Positions 8,071 to 16,889 of a stretch of DNA of 22,958 nt are shown piece by piece. Source of the DNA: an uncultured Eubacterium sp. (GTDB taxonomy: Bacteria > Bacillota > Clostridia > Lachnospirales > Lachnospiraceae); the NCBI GenBank assembly GCA_900550135.1, contig URQO01000029.1:1-22958 (forward strand). The letters run 5' to 3'. The notes below the pieces were generated by a model, which was given only the letters and a program-made list of their open reading frames with translations, did not search any database and was not told the DNA's origin. Each line of letters starts with the position of its first letter. Positions within the stretch are counted from its first letter, which is position 1. The translations under genes and the position numbers were made by a program.

Positions 8071-8101
8071 TCCCTAAAACTGTGGTTTTGGGGATTTTTT
8101 T
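8071..8101 (+). terminator. Second, stronger terminator of the riboswitch leader
   Basis: TCCCTAAAAC (8071-8080) pairs with GTTTTGGGGA (8085-8094), ten pairs with one G-U, a four-base loop, then seven Ts. It ends 27 bases before the AGGAGG (8128-8133) of the next gene, the usual place for a riboswitch-controlled terminator. Confidence 0.75.
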
Positions 8102-8140
8102 CGTGTTACTTCAGCTAAAAGAACAAAAGGAGGATATAAG

Positions 8141-11110
8141 ATGAACAGAATAACACGTAAAACTATTTCAATTTTATTATCATTAGTGTTGGTATTTTCA
8201 TGTATAAACTTTTCAGACCTTAGCATAAAAGCAGATGAAAATGTTATAAAAATATCAACAGCAGAACAATTGGCATTAATAGGAAAGGATGAAAATTATC
8301 CGTTGGACGGTCAGTATGAACTTGACGCTGACATTGAAAATGTTACAACAACAATAGGTCAGACAGATGAAATATATCCGGACGTATTTACAGGAACCTT
8401 TGATGGAAAAGGTCATACTGTTACACTTGATATTAATGCTGAAAAAACTTATCAGGGATTTATTGGTAGCATAAGTGGTGCCACAATTAAAAATCTTGTT
8501 GTAAAAGGAAAGATTACTTCTAAAAGAGGTTGGGTTGCAGGTATTACTCCCAAAATGGTAAATTCAACAATTGAAAACTGTGGAGCAGAGGTTGATATAA
8601 AATTTACTGACATTACAGCGTCAAACATTGGCGAAATTACAGGATATTCTGAGACAAGTACAATTAAAAATTGTTATGCGTCAGGCTCTATTTCAGGAAA
8701 AGTAAAAAATTGTGGAGGAATAACAGGTCAGATTCAGAAAAAAACTGATATTGAAAACTGTTATAACACAGCAGATATTTCAACAACACTTACATCTGCA
8801 CAAAGAGTAGGTGGAATAGCAGGATATGCAAATACCACATCTGCATACACAAGTGATATTACAAATTGCTATAACTCAGGAGTTATTACAGGATCAGGTC
8901 AGGTTGGAAGTATATATGGTTTTATGACAAAAACTACTAATTCAACAAATGTTTATTATTTAGAAAACACACACGAAAACATTTATGGATTTGGAAACAG
9001 CGTTGACGTATCCGGTGTATCTGTTGTTACAGCAGATGAATTAAAAACATTGGATAGCAAGCTTGGAGAAGCATATACAACTAAGCAGGGAACAGATTAT
9101 CCAATTTTAAAGTGGCAGACAGATTCTAATAAAAACACTGACGAAGAAGATACAGCCACACTTGAAACTTTGGTAAAAACATTACCTAGTGGTGTTATAA
9201 GACCAAAATTTAATGAAACAAAAAATATAGTTGAATATATTCAAAATATTATAGATGAAAAAGAAGAATATAAAGATAAAGGTATAAAAGTTTCAATTAA
9301 GTCTGTTGAAAACAGATTTACAGATGACAAAACTTTTGTAGAAAAGGATGGAACATTAAATTACTACTATAAAAACATGTTTGAAAATCCTGCAAGTAAC
9401 ATGAATTTTGAAAATGTTGACGTGGTATTTAATCTTACTCTTAACAATGTAACTGTAGAATATACACCATCATGTGTTCAGCTTAGATGGGATTTGGATA
9501 AAGTGGCTGATGATTTAAAAACAGTAGCAGCAAATTATCAGGATAACCAAATATTAGGTGACAATAGTAGTTTAGACGAAGTTGTTTCAAACTTACAGTT
9601 ACCAAATTACCCAATAGTAACATATAATGATAAAAGCACTACTTGCAAATGGGTAAAAACTACATACACATCAAGTGATACAAATGTTATTTCAATTTCA
9701 AATAGTGCAGATTGGGATAGTAATTTTGAAAATATGTACTATAAAGGATCTGTATATAGACAGACTACTGACAAAGAAGTAACAATTACAGCAACTTTTA
9801 CATTTGAAAGATTTAATGATAGTAGTGAATCATCAGCATTTACTGAAACAGTTACTAAAGATATAAAAGTAAAAGTGCCGGCATATGATGAAATAAAAGA
9901 AGAAAGTAAAAAGCTTGAAGAAAAACTTGCATCATACCAAAACAATATGTCTGATTTTACTACAGGTGAAACTCTTGATTTTAACAATGTAAAGGATGAC
10001 ATACAGTTGGCAATCCCAAAAAATCTTGGACTTGATGGTAAATACTATAGTTTTGATGTAGAAAGCAGTGACACATCTGTCATGGAAATATATGGCTACA
10101 GAACATATACATACAGACCATTACCAGGACAGGATTCAAAAGATGTTACTCTTAATATTACAGTTACAAACAAGGAAAATCCAAATATTAAGGCTTCAAC
10201 AAGTGTAAAACTTACTGTAGTACCACTGACAGATAAGGAAATTGATAATGCAATTAATTTTATGGAAAATGCAAAAAACAATTTCTTTGAATTTATCAAA
10301 AATGAAAATACTGACAAAGATAATATTGTAAGTGACTTAAAGACATTTTATGGAATTTTTGAAAAGGCAGATGGAACAGTTTATGCTTCATCATATGTTG
10401 ACAGACCAAACAACAATGGTATTTTAGTAAAAATTCATAATCCTGAAGAAGTGATTCCGGACAATCAGAGATATTGGATGTCTTCAGATGTGAATATTAT
10501 TGATGATGAGACACTTAGAGTAGCAAAGCCTGAATATAATAAAAAGGTTCAGGTTGGAGCAGTTATTTCTCATGAAGTATATGAAAATTATGCAAAGAGA
10601 TACGCTGATGATGAAGTATATGGACCTAAGTTTGCAAAACTTGCAAACCAGACTGTAACAGTCTCTCTTAATGTAATAGGTGAAAAAGGTGAAGAACCAA
10701 CAACTACTACTGAAGCACCAACAACTTCAGAAGCGACAACAACACAGGCTGCTACAACTGATATTTCAGCAACAGAAACAACATCAGTTGATAAAGCATC
10801 ACAAACAACAACCGACAAAAATGCCAATGTATCAAAGAAAAAATTAACTGTTAAAAAAGTAAAAGTTAAAAAGTTAAAGAAAAAAATCCGTATAACATGG
10901 AAGAAAAATACATACAGCACAGGTTATGTTGTAAAATTCAAAAAGACAGGCAAGTCAAAGAAATATAAGACTGTTGTTCTTAAATCAAATAAGAAAACAA
11001 AATATTATTTGAAAAAGAAATATAAATACACATTTAAAATAAGGGCATATAAACTTGCAAATAAAAAGAAAGTTTATGGCAGATGTAAAACTATTAAAAT
11101 TAAAAAATAA
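8141..11110 (+). CDS. Riboswitch-controlled large surface protein with GLUG-like repeats and Ig-like domains
   Basis: Translation starts at ATG 8141, seven bases after AGGAGG. The 989-residue product has a signal peptide (residues 1-31, likely cleavage after SIKA). Residues about 100-290 hold GLUG-like repeats (IENCYNTADIS, then RVGGIAGYANTT; ITNCYNSGVITGSGQVGSIYGF). About 446-578 and 603-697 are 'atrophied' Ig-like domains (SSDTNVISI, SSDTSVMEIYG). About 697-846 is a linker domain (FIKNENTDKDNIVSDLKTF). A Thr-rich linker runs 851-897, and a tail at 899-989 contains 37 Lys and no Asp or Glu. From memory, similar Ig and linker modules occur in clostridial proteins that also carry squalene-cyclase-like barrels and DUF4430, relatives of transcobalamin and also under B12 riboswitches. 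Here neither module is visible. A role in corrinoid capture at the cell surface is inferred from the riboswitch. No LPXTG or membrane anchor is seen, so the cationic tail may hold it to the wall. Confidence 0.8.
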   Translation: MNRITRKTISILLSLVLVFSCINFSDLSIKADENVIKISTAEQLALIGKDENYPLDGQYELDADIENVTTTIGQTDEIYPDVFTGTFDGKGHTVTLDINAEKTYQGFIGSISGATIKNLVVKGKITSKRGWVAGITPKMVNSTIENCGAEVDIKFTDITASNIGEITGYSETSTIKNCYASGSISGKVKNCGGITGQIQKKTDIENCYNTADISTTLTSAQRVGGIAGYANTTSAYTSDITNCYNSGVITGSGQVGSIYGFMTKTTNSTNVYYLENTHENIYGFGNSVDVSGVSVVTADELKTLDSKLGEAYTTKQGTDYPILKWQTDSNKNTDEEDTATLETLVKTLPSGVIRPKFNETKNIVEYIQNIIDEKEEYKDKGIKVSIKSVENRFTDDKTFVEKDGTLNYYYKNMFENPASNMNFENVDVVFNLTLNNVTVEYTPSCVQLRWDLDKVADDLKTVAANYQDNQILGDNSSLDEVVSNLQLPNYPIVTYNDKSTTCKWVKTTYTSSDTNVISISNSADWDSNFENMYYKGSVYRQTTDKEVTITATFTFERFNDSSESSAFTETVTKDIKVKVPAYDEIKEESKKLEEKLASYQNNMSDFTTGETLDFNNVKDDIQLAIPKNLGLDGKYYSFDVESSDTSVMEIYGYRTYTYRPLPGQDSKDVTLNITVTNKENPNIKASTSVKLTVVPLTDKEIDNAINFMENAKNNFFEFIKNENTDKDNIVSDLKTFYGIFEKADGTVYASSYVDRPNNNGILVKIHNPEEVIPDNQRYWMSSDVNIIDDETLRVAKPEYNKKVQVGAVISHEVYENYAKRYADDEVYGPKFAKLANQTVTVSLNVIGEKGEEPTTTTEAPTTSEATTTQAATTDISATETTSVDKASQTTTDKNANVSKKKLTVKKVKVKKLKKKIRITWKKNTYSTGYVVKFKKTGKSKKYKTVVLKSNKKTKYYLKKKYKYTFKIRAYKLANKKKVYGRCKTIKIKK

Positions 11111-11176
11111 CTGAAATATAACTGTTGTAGTTTTGTATTTAATTATAAAGTCAGATGACAGATTCATAAAAATTAA

Positions 11177-11219
11177 GGCTTACGTTAATTATTTAATGAA
11201 TTAATGTAAGTCTTTTTTT
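11177..11219 (+). terminator. Intrinsic terminator of the riboswitch-controlled gene
   Basis: A 14-bp stem (11177-11190 with 11199-11212, two G-U pairs) has an eight-base loop and ends in seven Ts (11213-11219). Confidence 0.88.
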
Positions 11220-11345
11220 ATGTGCGTATTGAATGGATGTATATTATATGTTAAATTGTAAGTAAATAGTGATCGTGAAAATATAAGTGAGTACATTGAC
11301 AATAAAATATATTTTAATAGTGTTTTTTTGAAGATAAAGTCTTAA

Positions 11346-12209
11346 TTTTGTTTTAAGTTAGATACAAGTCGCTTGATAAAAGGAAGTCCGTATGTGGGAG
11401 ACAATATTGATTGGAATAATAAGTTTATAAAAAAGGTTACTTTGTCATTTACAGAGGGAGAATCCCAGTACGATGCGGGAACAATTGAGATTAGAAACGT
11501 AAATGAAAAATGGTAGGCAGATAATGTTACATGGAATACGCAACCTGAAATAGGAAACGTTGTTGCAACTGTAAAATGTAGTGGAAAAGAAAATACACTT
11601 CATGAATTGGACATAACAAACTTATTTAAAGTATTGTAGGAGAGCAAAGGGAAACACCGTATATAATTGACAATGGGGATACATATGCAATTTTACCTGG
11701 TGGCAAATTAGATAATGCAGATTCAACCATATATCCATATAGCGCTGTCGTACAATTAGTAGGAGAACCGAAGATTAAAGAAAGTGGTAATATTGAATAC
11801 CCAATTTATGGTTCAGGATATATGGTTGGTCCAAATACTGTTGTAACAGCAGCACATTGTCTTGTTAAGGATCATGAATGGCTGGATAAAATAAGAGTAT
11901 ATTATAAATCTCATGGTAATTATGAATCAGCAGATAATTGTAGCAGGACACACTTTGTATAAGGAGAGCCAGGAAACAGCATATGTTTTACATAAAGATA
12001 TAGGAACAATCATTGGAGAAAACGATAATTGTTATAGATATAATGCGAGTACTTTGCCTGGCGAGAGTGGAGGTGTTGTCTTTGATGAAGAGTTTATTGC
12101 TTGGGGTGTGCATGTAGCTGGGGCATCAACTTATAATGTTTCTACAAGGTATAAGTCAATTATGTATGAATTTGTTAAAAATCAAAGAAAAATTGATTTT
12201 AATAAATAA
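11346..12209 (+). pseudogene. Decayed secreted protein: DNRLRE-like domain plus V8-like serine protease
   Basis: Three pieces of one ancestral gene lie in two frames. From 11346, FKLDTSRLIKG through IEIRNVNEKW, TAG (11514-11516), ADNVTWNTQPEIGN and LDITNLFKVL, TAG (11637-11639), resembles a DNRLRE domain. In another frame, from about 11636, YPYSAVVQLVG and GSGYMVGPNTVVTAAHCL give the N-terminal half of a trypsin/V8-type protease with its catalytic His codon at 11855-11857; this stops at 11960-11962. Back in the first frame, from about 11937, STLPGESGGVVF carries the catalytic Ser codon 12066-12068 and runs to the stop at 12207-12209. The block between His and Ser that should carry the catalytic Asp is missing, so an internal deletion joined the halves out of frame. 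The frame from ATG 11913 is only the tail of this remnant. No start codon or signal peptide was found. Confidence 0.8.
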
Positions 12210-12294
12210 CATAAATGAGCATTATATAAATTTGTTATTTATAGATAATGAAGATACTATCTTATAAAAAGTATTTTGGGAAAGGAGTTTATTT

Positions 12295-13080
12295 ATGAAT
12301 AAAAAATCAACATTAATTGTGTTTATATGTATTATGTTATTATTCTCGAATATAAGCACAAATACATATGCAAAAAGCAGACCGAGATTAGAAAAGAAGA
12401 AAGTTTTAATTTATAAAAATAAAACAAAAGTTATAAAGTTGAAAAATGTTAAAGGAAAAGTAAAGTGGAAAGTTAGAAACAGGAAAATTGTTAGAATTAT
12501 AAAAATAAAGGGTAAATATAATAATTCCATTAAAGTTAAAGGAAAAAACAAGGGAAAAACAAAAATCATTGCGATTTATAAGCATCGAAAATATGTGGTA
12601 AATATTAATGTGAAACAAAAAAAGAAAGAGCCTGTAAATAATATTGATAAAAAAGCACATACAACAGTTACAGAAGAAACAACTACTGCAATACCGAATG
12701 AGACTATAATTTCTCCTGTAAAAGAAAATCAATTAGAAATAGTTAACAATCCAATAAAGATTAATGATGATATGAAATTAGAATTAAAGGTTACTAACAA
12801 TTCAAAGGTTTCATTAAGATTAACGTATCATTTCGGAAAATTAGAAAAATTAGAAAATGGTGTGTGGGAACAGATTCAAATAAAAGAGTATTGTGCAATA
12901 GAACCTTTAATATTTTTAGAATCAAATGAAAGTTGTGAGTTCACAATTAATATCAACAAAGAAGCTGGAAGTTCTTATGTGTTTATTGAGAATTTAAAAC
13001 CGGGACATTATAGATACTCACATTACGAAGATATAACAGAAAGTAGGTATATTAGTGGAGAATTTGACATTGTAGAATAA
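12295..13080 (+). CDS. Secreted lysine-rich Ig-like protein with C-terminal Big_14-like domain
   Basis: ATG 12295 follows AAGGAG (about 12282-12286) by eight bases. The 261-residue product begins with a signal peptide (residues 1-26, ending NTYA). A Big_2-like, very Lys-rich Ig domain covers about residues 30-110, a Thr-rich linker (TTVTEETTTAIP) follows, and the C-terminal 110 residues (KVSLRLTYHFGKLEKLENG, then LESNESCEFTIN and LKPGHYRYSH) resemble the Big_14 immunoglobulin-like family found alone or in tandem in Firmicute surface proteins. No enzymatic motif is seen. It lies downstream of the broken protease gene and follows the same plan as the other secreted proteins here: Ig domain, Thr-rich linker and lysine-rich block. 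A wall-bound accessory or adhesive role is a guess. Confidence 0.75.
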   Translation: MNKKSTLIVFICIMLLFSNISTNTYAKSRPRLEKKKVLIYKNKTKVIKLKNVKGKVKWKVRNRKIVRIIKIKGKYNNSIKVKGKNKGKTKIIAIYKHRKYVVNINVKQKKKEPVNNIDKKAHTTVTEETTTAIPNETIISPVKENQLEIVNNPIKINDDMKLELKVTNNSKVSLRLTYHFGKLEKLENGVWEQIQIKEYCAIEPLIFLESNESCEFTININKEAGSSYVFIENLKPGHYRYSHYEDITESRYISGEFDIVE

Positions 13081-13162
13081 TTGTATAAAGTGTACATATT
13101 TTTGTGCGATAAAACATTGAACATTTAATAAAAAAGTATTATTATATTCATAAAAGCAATGG

Positions 13163-13192
13163 GGCTGAAAGTTTCTTTCAGCCTTATGTTTT
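13163..13192 (+). terminator. Hairpin between the Ig protein gene and rnfC
   Basis: GGCTGAAAG (13163-13171) pairs perfectly with CTTTCAGCC (13175-13183) around a three-base loop. The tail TTATGTTTTG is only partly T-rich. It most likely terminates the upstream gene. A possible promoter (TTGAAC 13117, TATTAT 13140) lies just before it, so it could instead sit in the rnf leader. Confidence 0.65.
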
Positions 13193-13263
13193 GTTTGAAG
13201 AATTTTTCCCTTATAAATTCATTCAGACAGACATAAAACCATAGGATTAAGAGAGGTAAAAAT

Positions 13264-14577
13264 ATGTCTATTCTAACATTTAAAGGTGGAGTTCATCCCT
13301 ATGATGGAAAAGAACTTTCAAAAGATGTAGCTGTTAGAAAAATCAAACCGGATGGTGAAGTGGTTATTCCCCTTGCACAGCATATTGGTGCACCGGCAGT
13401 ACCAACGGTTGAAGTTAATGAGCATGTACTTAAGGGACAGCTTATTGCAAAGGCTTCAGGTTTTGTATCAGCAAACATTCACTCATCTGTTTCCGGCACT
13501 GTGAAGAAGATAGAAAAAAGGTTAGTGCCAAACGGAAGCAAAGTTTTATCAGTTATTATTGAAAATGATGATTTATATGAAGAAGTAGAATATCATCCAC
13601 AACCACAGCCATGGACAAAAGAGTACATAAGAGAGGCTGTAAAGGAATGTGGTGTAGTTGGGCTTGGAGGAGCATGTTTTCCAACTCATGTAAAACTTAC
13701 ACCAAAGGATGAAAATGCAATTGATTATGTTATTGTAAATGCTGCTGAATGTGAGCCTTATATTACTTCTGACTATAGAAGACTGATGGAAAGTCCAAAT
13801 GAGGTAATAGAAGGACTTAAAATCATTCTTCAGTTATTTGACAATGCTGTTGGGGTTATTGCAGTGGAAAATAACAAAAAGGATGTTATTGACAATCTTA
13901 CAAAGTTAACTGAAAAAGAAGACAAAATAAGTGTTGCCACATTAAAGACAAAATATCCTCAGGGTTCAGAACGTCATATTATTTATGCAGTTACAAAAAG
14001 AAAAATAAATTCTTCAATGCTTCCGGCTGATGCAGGATGTATTGTTGACAATGTAGATACAGTTTATAACGTATATCGTGCCGTTAAACTTGGAAAGCCT
14101 TTAACAGAACGTATTGTTACAGTTTCAGGCGATGGGATTAAAAATCCATGCAACCTTGAAGTACCATTTGGTACATCACATGAAACTGTTGTTAAAGAAG
14201 CAGGTGGTATTGATGAAAACTGTGAAAAAGTATTGTCAGGCGGTCCAATGATGGGGCAGGCAATGTTTGATTTAAATGTTCCTGTTATTAAAGGCTCATC
14301 AGCATTACTTGCATTTAAGCATGATGAAATAGCTCACAGTACAGTTACCAATTGCTTAAACTGTGGCAAGTGTGCAATGGTTTGTCCTGAAGGTCTTATT
14401 TGTGCAAAACTTGCTCATGCTGCTGATGCAAATGATATGGAAAGTTTTGTAAAGATGCATGGCATGGAATGTATAGAATGTGGTACATGTAATTTTAACT
14501 GCCCTGCAAACAGAAATATTACACAGTCAGTTAGAACAATGAAAAGAAAAGTGCAGGCAGCACGTAGGAAAGGGTAA
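13264..14577 (+). CDS. rnfC: Rnf complex subunit C (NADH-binding iron-sulfur subunit)
   Basis: Rnf couples reduced-ferredoxin oxidation and NAD+ reduction to Na+ or H+ export. RnfC is the peripheral cytoplasmic subunit that handles NAD(H). The 437-residue protein has the N-terminal barrel-sandwich region (HIGAPAVPTVEVNEHVLKGQ), the glycine-rich GLGGACFPTHVKL followed by NAAECEPYITSDYR (nucleotide and flavin-binding fold), an SLBB-like region and two [4Fe-4S] motifs, CLNCGKCAMVCP and CIECGTCNFNCP. It is the first of six genes, in the order C-D-G-E-A-B known from clostridial and acetogen rnf operons. GAGAGG lies about eight bases before ATG 13264. Only two bases separate its stop from rnfD. Confidence 0.96.
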   Translation: MSILTFKGGVHPYDGKELSKDVAVRKIKPDGEVVIPLAQHIGAPAVPTVEVNEHVLKGQLIAKASGFVSANIHSSVSGTVKKIEKRLVPNGSKVLSVIIENDDLYEEVEYHPQPQPWTKEYIREAVKECGVVGLGGACFPTHVKLTPKDENAIDYVIVNAAECEPYITSDYRRLMESPNEVIEGLKIILQLFDNAVGVIAVENNKKDVIDNLTKLTEKEDKISVATLKTKYPQGSERHIIYAVTKRKINSSMLPADAGCIVDNVDTVYNVYRAVKLGKPLTERIVTVSGDGIKNPCNLEVPFGTSHETVVKEAGGIDENCEKVLSGGPMMGQAMFDLNVPVIKGSSALLAFKHDEIAHSTVTNCLNCGKCAMVCPEGLICAKLAHAADANDMESFVKMHGMECIECGTCNFNCPANRNITQSVRTMKRKVQAARRKG

Positions 14578-14579
14578 GT

Positions 14580-15563
14580 GTGAGAAAAATGTATAATGTA
14601 TCATCAAGCCCTCATGTAAAGGCTAAAGTTACAACACAGTCAATTATGAGAGATGTAATTATAGCTTTACTACCGGCTACAATTTTTGGAATTTATAATA
14701 ATGCTCATTTATTTGGAGTAAATTATGGTGTTCGTGCTGTATGTCTTATTTTACTTACAGTAATTACATGTGTTGCGGCAGAATATATTTATGACAAAAT
14801 TACAGACAGTCAGGTTACAATATTTGACTTAAGTGCTGTAGTTACAGGTATGATTTTAGCATTGAATCTTCCTGTTACTTTTCCGTTTTGGAAAGCTGCT
14901 TTAGGTGGCGTATTTGCCATTATTATAGTAAAGCAGTTATTCGGTGGCTTAGGACAGAATTTTATGAATCCTGCCCTTGGCGCAAGATGTTTTCTTATGT
15001 TAAGTTTTGCAGGAAACATGACAGCATTTTATCCTACAGGAGTAAAAGGAGTAGATGCGGCTACGTCAGCAACACCACTTACAGCTTTAAAAAATGTAGG
15101 TGAAAGTTCATCATCATTACTTGACATGTTTATTGGAAATCATGCAGGTACAATTGGTGAAACAAGTATTATTGCCCTTCTTATAGGTGCAATATATTTA
15201 ACAGTAAGAAAGATTATTGACTTGCGTATTCCACTTACATATATAGTTGTTTTTGCAATTTGTATAATGTTGTTTAATAAGAGTACAGACATAAACTTCC
15301 TTGCAATGCATTTGTGTGGTGGTGGATTAATCTTTGGTGCTTTCTTTATGGCAACAGATTATGCAACGTCTCCAATAACAAAAACAGGAAGGTATATATT
15401 TGGTATTTGCTTAGGACTTCTTACAGCCATATTTAGAACATTTGGAAATACGGCAGAAGGTGTAAGTTATGCCATTATATTCTGTAACCTTTTAGTTCCA
15501 CTTATTGAAAAATGGACTATTCCTAAAGCTTTCGGTATTGTAAAGCAGAAAGGAGGCAAATAA
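14580..15563 (+). CDS. rnfD: Rnf complex subunit D (membrane flavoprotein)
   Basis: RnfD is an integral membrane subunit that carries a covalently bound FMN and belongs to the NqrB family. The 327-residue product has VSSSPHVKAKVTTQSIMRDV at its N-terminus, many transmembrane helices, GGLGQNFMNPALGARCFLML, and DAATSATPL, where Thr162 is the expected FMN attachment site. The start is taken as GTG 14580, which keeps a purine-rich AGGAAAGGG just upstream within the end of rnfC. ATG 14589 is an alternative that shortens it by three residues. The flavin would be attached by an ApbE enzyme such as the one at 19880-20896. Confidence 0.95.
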   Translation: MRKMYNVSSSPHVKAKVTTQSIMRDVIIALLPATIFGIYNNAHLFGVNYGVRAVCLILLTVITCVAAEYIYDKITDSQVTIFDLSAVVTGMILALNLPVTFPFWKAALGGVFAIIIVKQLFGGLGQNFMNPALGARCFLMLSFAGNMTAFYPTGVKGVDAATSATPLTALKNVGESSSSLLDMFIGNHAGTIGETSIIALLIGAIYLTVRKIIDLRIPLTYIVVFAICIMLFNKSTDINFLAMHLCGGGLIFGAFFMATDYATSPITKTGRYIFGICLGLLTAIFRTFGNTAEGVSYAIIFCNLLVPLIEKWTIPKAFGIVKQKGGK

Positions 15564-15564
15564 T

Positions 15565-16206
15565 ATGAATAAAATTATAAAAAATACAATTATATTATTT
15601 GTAATCACATTGGTTGCAGGAGTAGGACTTGGATTTGTATACAATGTTACATCAGATGCAAGAAAGACTCAGGAAGAAAAAACAAAACTTGCAGCATATG
15701 AATCAGTTATGAATGGCATGGATAGTTTTGAAAATGTAAAAATTGATTCAGGATGTGCTTCTTACATAAAGAAAAACATTGCTCAAATAGAAAAAGACAA
15801 TAATATATCTACTATTAAAGAATTTAATGCAACTATTGATGAGGCAGTTCTTGCAAAAGACAAATCAGGAAATGATTTAGGATATATTATTACTGTTACT
15901 GATAATGAAGCCTATGGTGGTTCACTTACTATGACTGTTGGTATAAAAACAGACGGAACAGTCAACGGCATTTCATTTTTAACATTGTCAGAAACTCCGG
16001 GACTTGGTATGAAAGCAGGAGATGACAATTTTAAGAATCAGTATAATAACAAAAAAGTTGATTATTTTACGTACACAAAAAACGGAGCATCGGCTGACAA
16101 TGAGGTTAATGCCATAAGTAGTGCAACAATTACATCAAATGCAGTTACTCATGGAGTTAATGCGGCTATCTGTTGTGTTAAATATATAACAGGAGGTGCA
16201 AAATAA
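15565..16206 (+). CDS. rnfG: Rnf complex subunit G (covalent-FMN electron carrier)
   Basis: RnfG is anchored by one N-terminal helix (residues about 5-27, IIKNTIILFVITLVAGVGLG) with an outward-facing FMN domain, in the NqrC family. The 213-residue protein has SETPGLGMKAGDDNFKNQY and the flavinylation motif SSATITS near its C-terminus, with Thr188 the likely FMN attachment residue. AAAGGAGG (about 15550-15557) lies inside the end of rnfD, and ATG 15565 follows the rnfD stop by one base. Its stop codon overlaps the rnfE start in TAATG, so translation of the two is probably coupled. Confidence 0.95.
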   Translation: MNKIIKNTIILFVITLVAGVGLGFVYNVTSDARKTQEEKTKLAAYESVMNGMDSFENVKIDSGCASYIKKNIAQIEKDNNISTIKEFNATIDEAVLAKDKSGNDLGYIITVTDNEAYGGSLTMTVGIKTDGTVNGISFLTLSETPGLGMKAGDDNFKNQYNNKKVDYFTYTKNGASADNEVNAISSATITSNAVTHGVNAAICCVKYITGGAK

Positions 16207-16889
16207 TGGGAAAAATAGTTGAACGTTTATATAATGGTATTATAAAAGAAAATCCTACATTTGTACTTGTACTTGGTATGTGTCCTACACTTGCCGTTAC
16301 ATCAAGTTTAACAAACGGTGCAGGCATGGGACTTAGTACAATGGCTGTACTTGTATTGTCAAACATGGTTATTTCATTACTTAGAAATATTATTCCAAAT
16401 GAAGTAAGAGTGCCGGCATACATTGTAGTAGTAGCCAGCTTTGTTACAATATTACAGTTTTTACTTGAAGCATATTTGCCATCACTTAATGATGCTCTTG
16501 GAATTTACATTCCGCTTATTGTTGTAAACTGTATTATTCTTGGTAGAGCTGAAAGTTATGCTTCGAAAAATCCGGTTATACCTTCGATTTTTGATGGTGT
16601 TGGTATGGGACTTGGATTTACCATTGCATTATCATTACTGGGTGGATTTAGAGAGTTATTAGGAGCAGGAACAATTTTAGGTATAAACATTCCACATTGG
16701 GATGGTATTGGTATATTCGTTATGGCTCCGGGAGCGTTCTTTGTATTGGCATTTCTTATTGCAATACAGAATTATGTAAGACTTAGAAAAGGTAAAGAGC
16801 CAAGAAAGTTGCATTGTGAAGATTGTTCAGGATGTAGTGGATGTGCTCAGTTTGATTCATGTGATAAAAAAGAAAAGGAGGATAAGTAG
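16206..16889 (+). CDS. rnfE: Rnf complex subunit E (membrane subunit) with a cysteine-rich tail
   Basis: RnfE, of the NqrD family, is a six-helix membrane subunit that with RnfA forms the core electron and ion path. The 227-residue protein contains NPTFVLVLGMCPTLAVTS near its N-terminus, IPLIVVNCIILGRAESYAS and FDGVGMGLGFTIALSLLGGF, all family-typical; the Cys of LGMCP and VNC are candidates for the intramembrane [2Fe-2S] site shared with RnfA. After the last helix comes a hydrophilic tail with five cysteines in CEDCSGCSGC and FDSC (Cys204, 207, 210, 213, 219), then a charged KKEKEDK end. This tail lies outside the transmembrane core and looks like an extra metal or disulfide site. The start overlaps the rnfG stop by one base. 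Confidence 0.95.
   Translation: MGKIVERLYNGIIKENPTFVLVLGMCPTLAVTSSLTNGAGMGLSTMAVLVLSNMVISLLRNIIPNEVRVPAYIVVVASFVTILQFLLEAYLPSLNDALGIYIPLIVVNCIILGRAESYASKNPVIPSIFDGVGMGLGFTIALSLLGGFRELLGAGTILGINIPHWDGIGIFVMAPGAFFVLAFLIAIQNYVRLRKGKEPRKLHCEDCSGCSGCAQFDSCDKKEKEDK

Noticed and set aside
9739..10920. Several minus-strand open frames inside the 989-residue protein gene
   Set aside because: They lack ribosome binding sites and recognisable motifs and reflect the skewed, repetitive codons of the plus-strand gene.
11913..12209. Independent small gene
   Set aside because: Its first codons are the out-of-frame end of the protease N-half, it has no ribosome binding site, and its core is the Ser half of the same broken protease.
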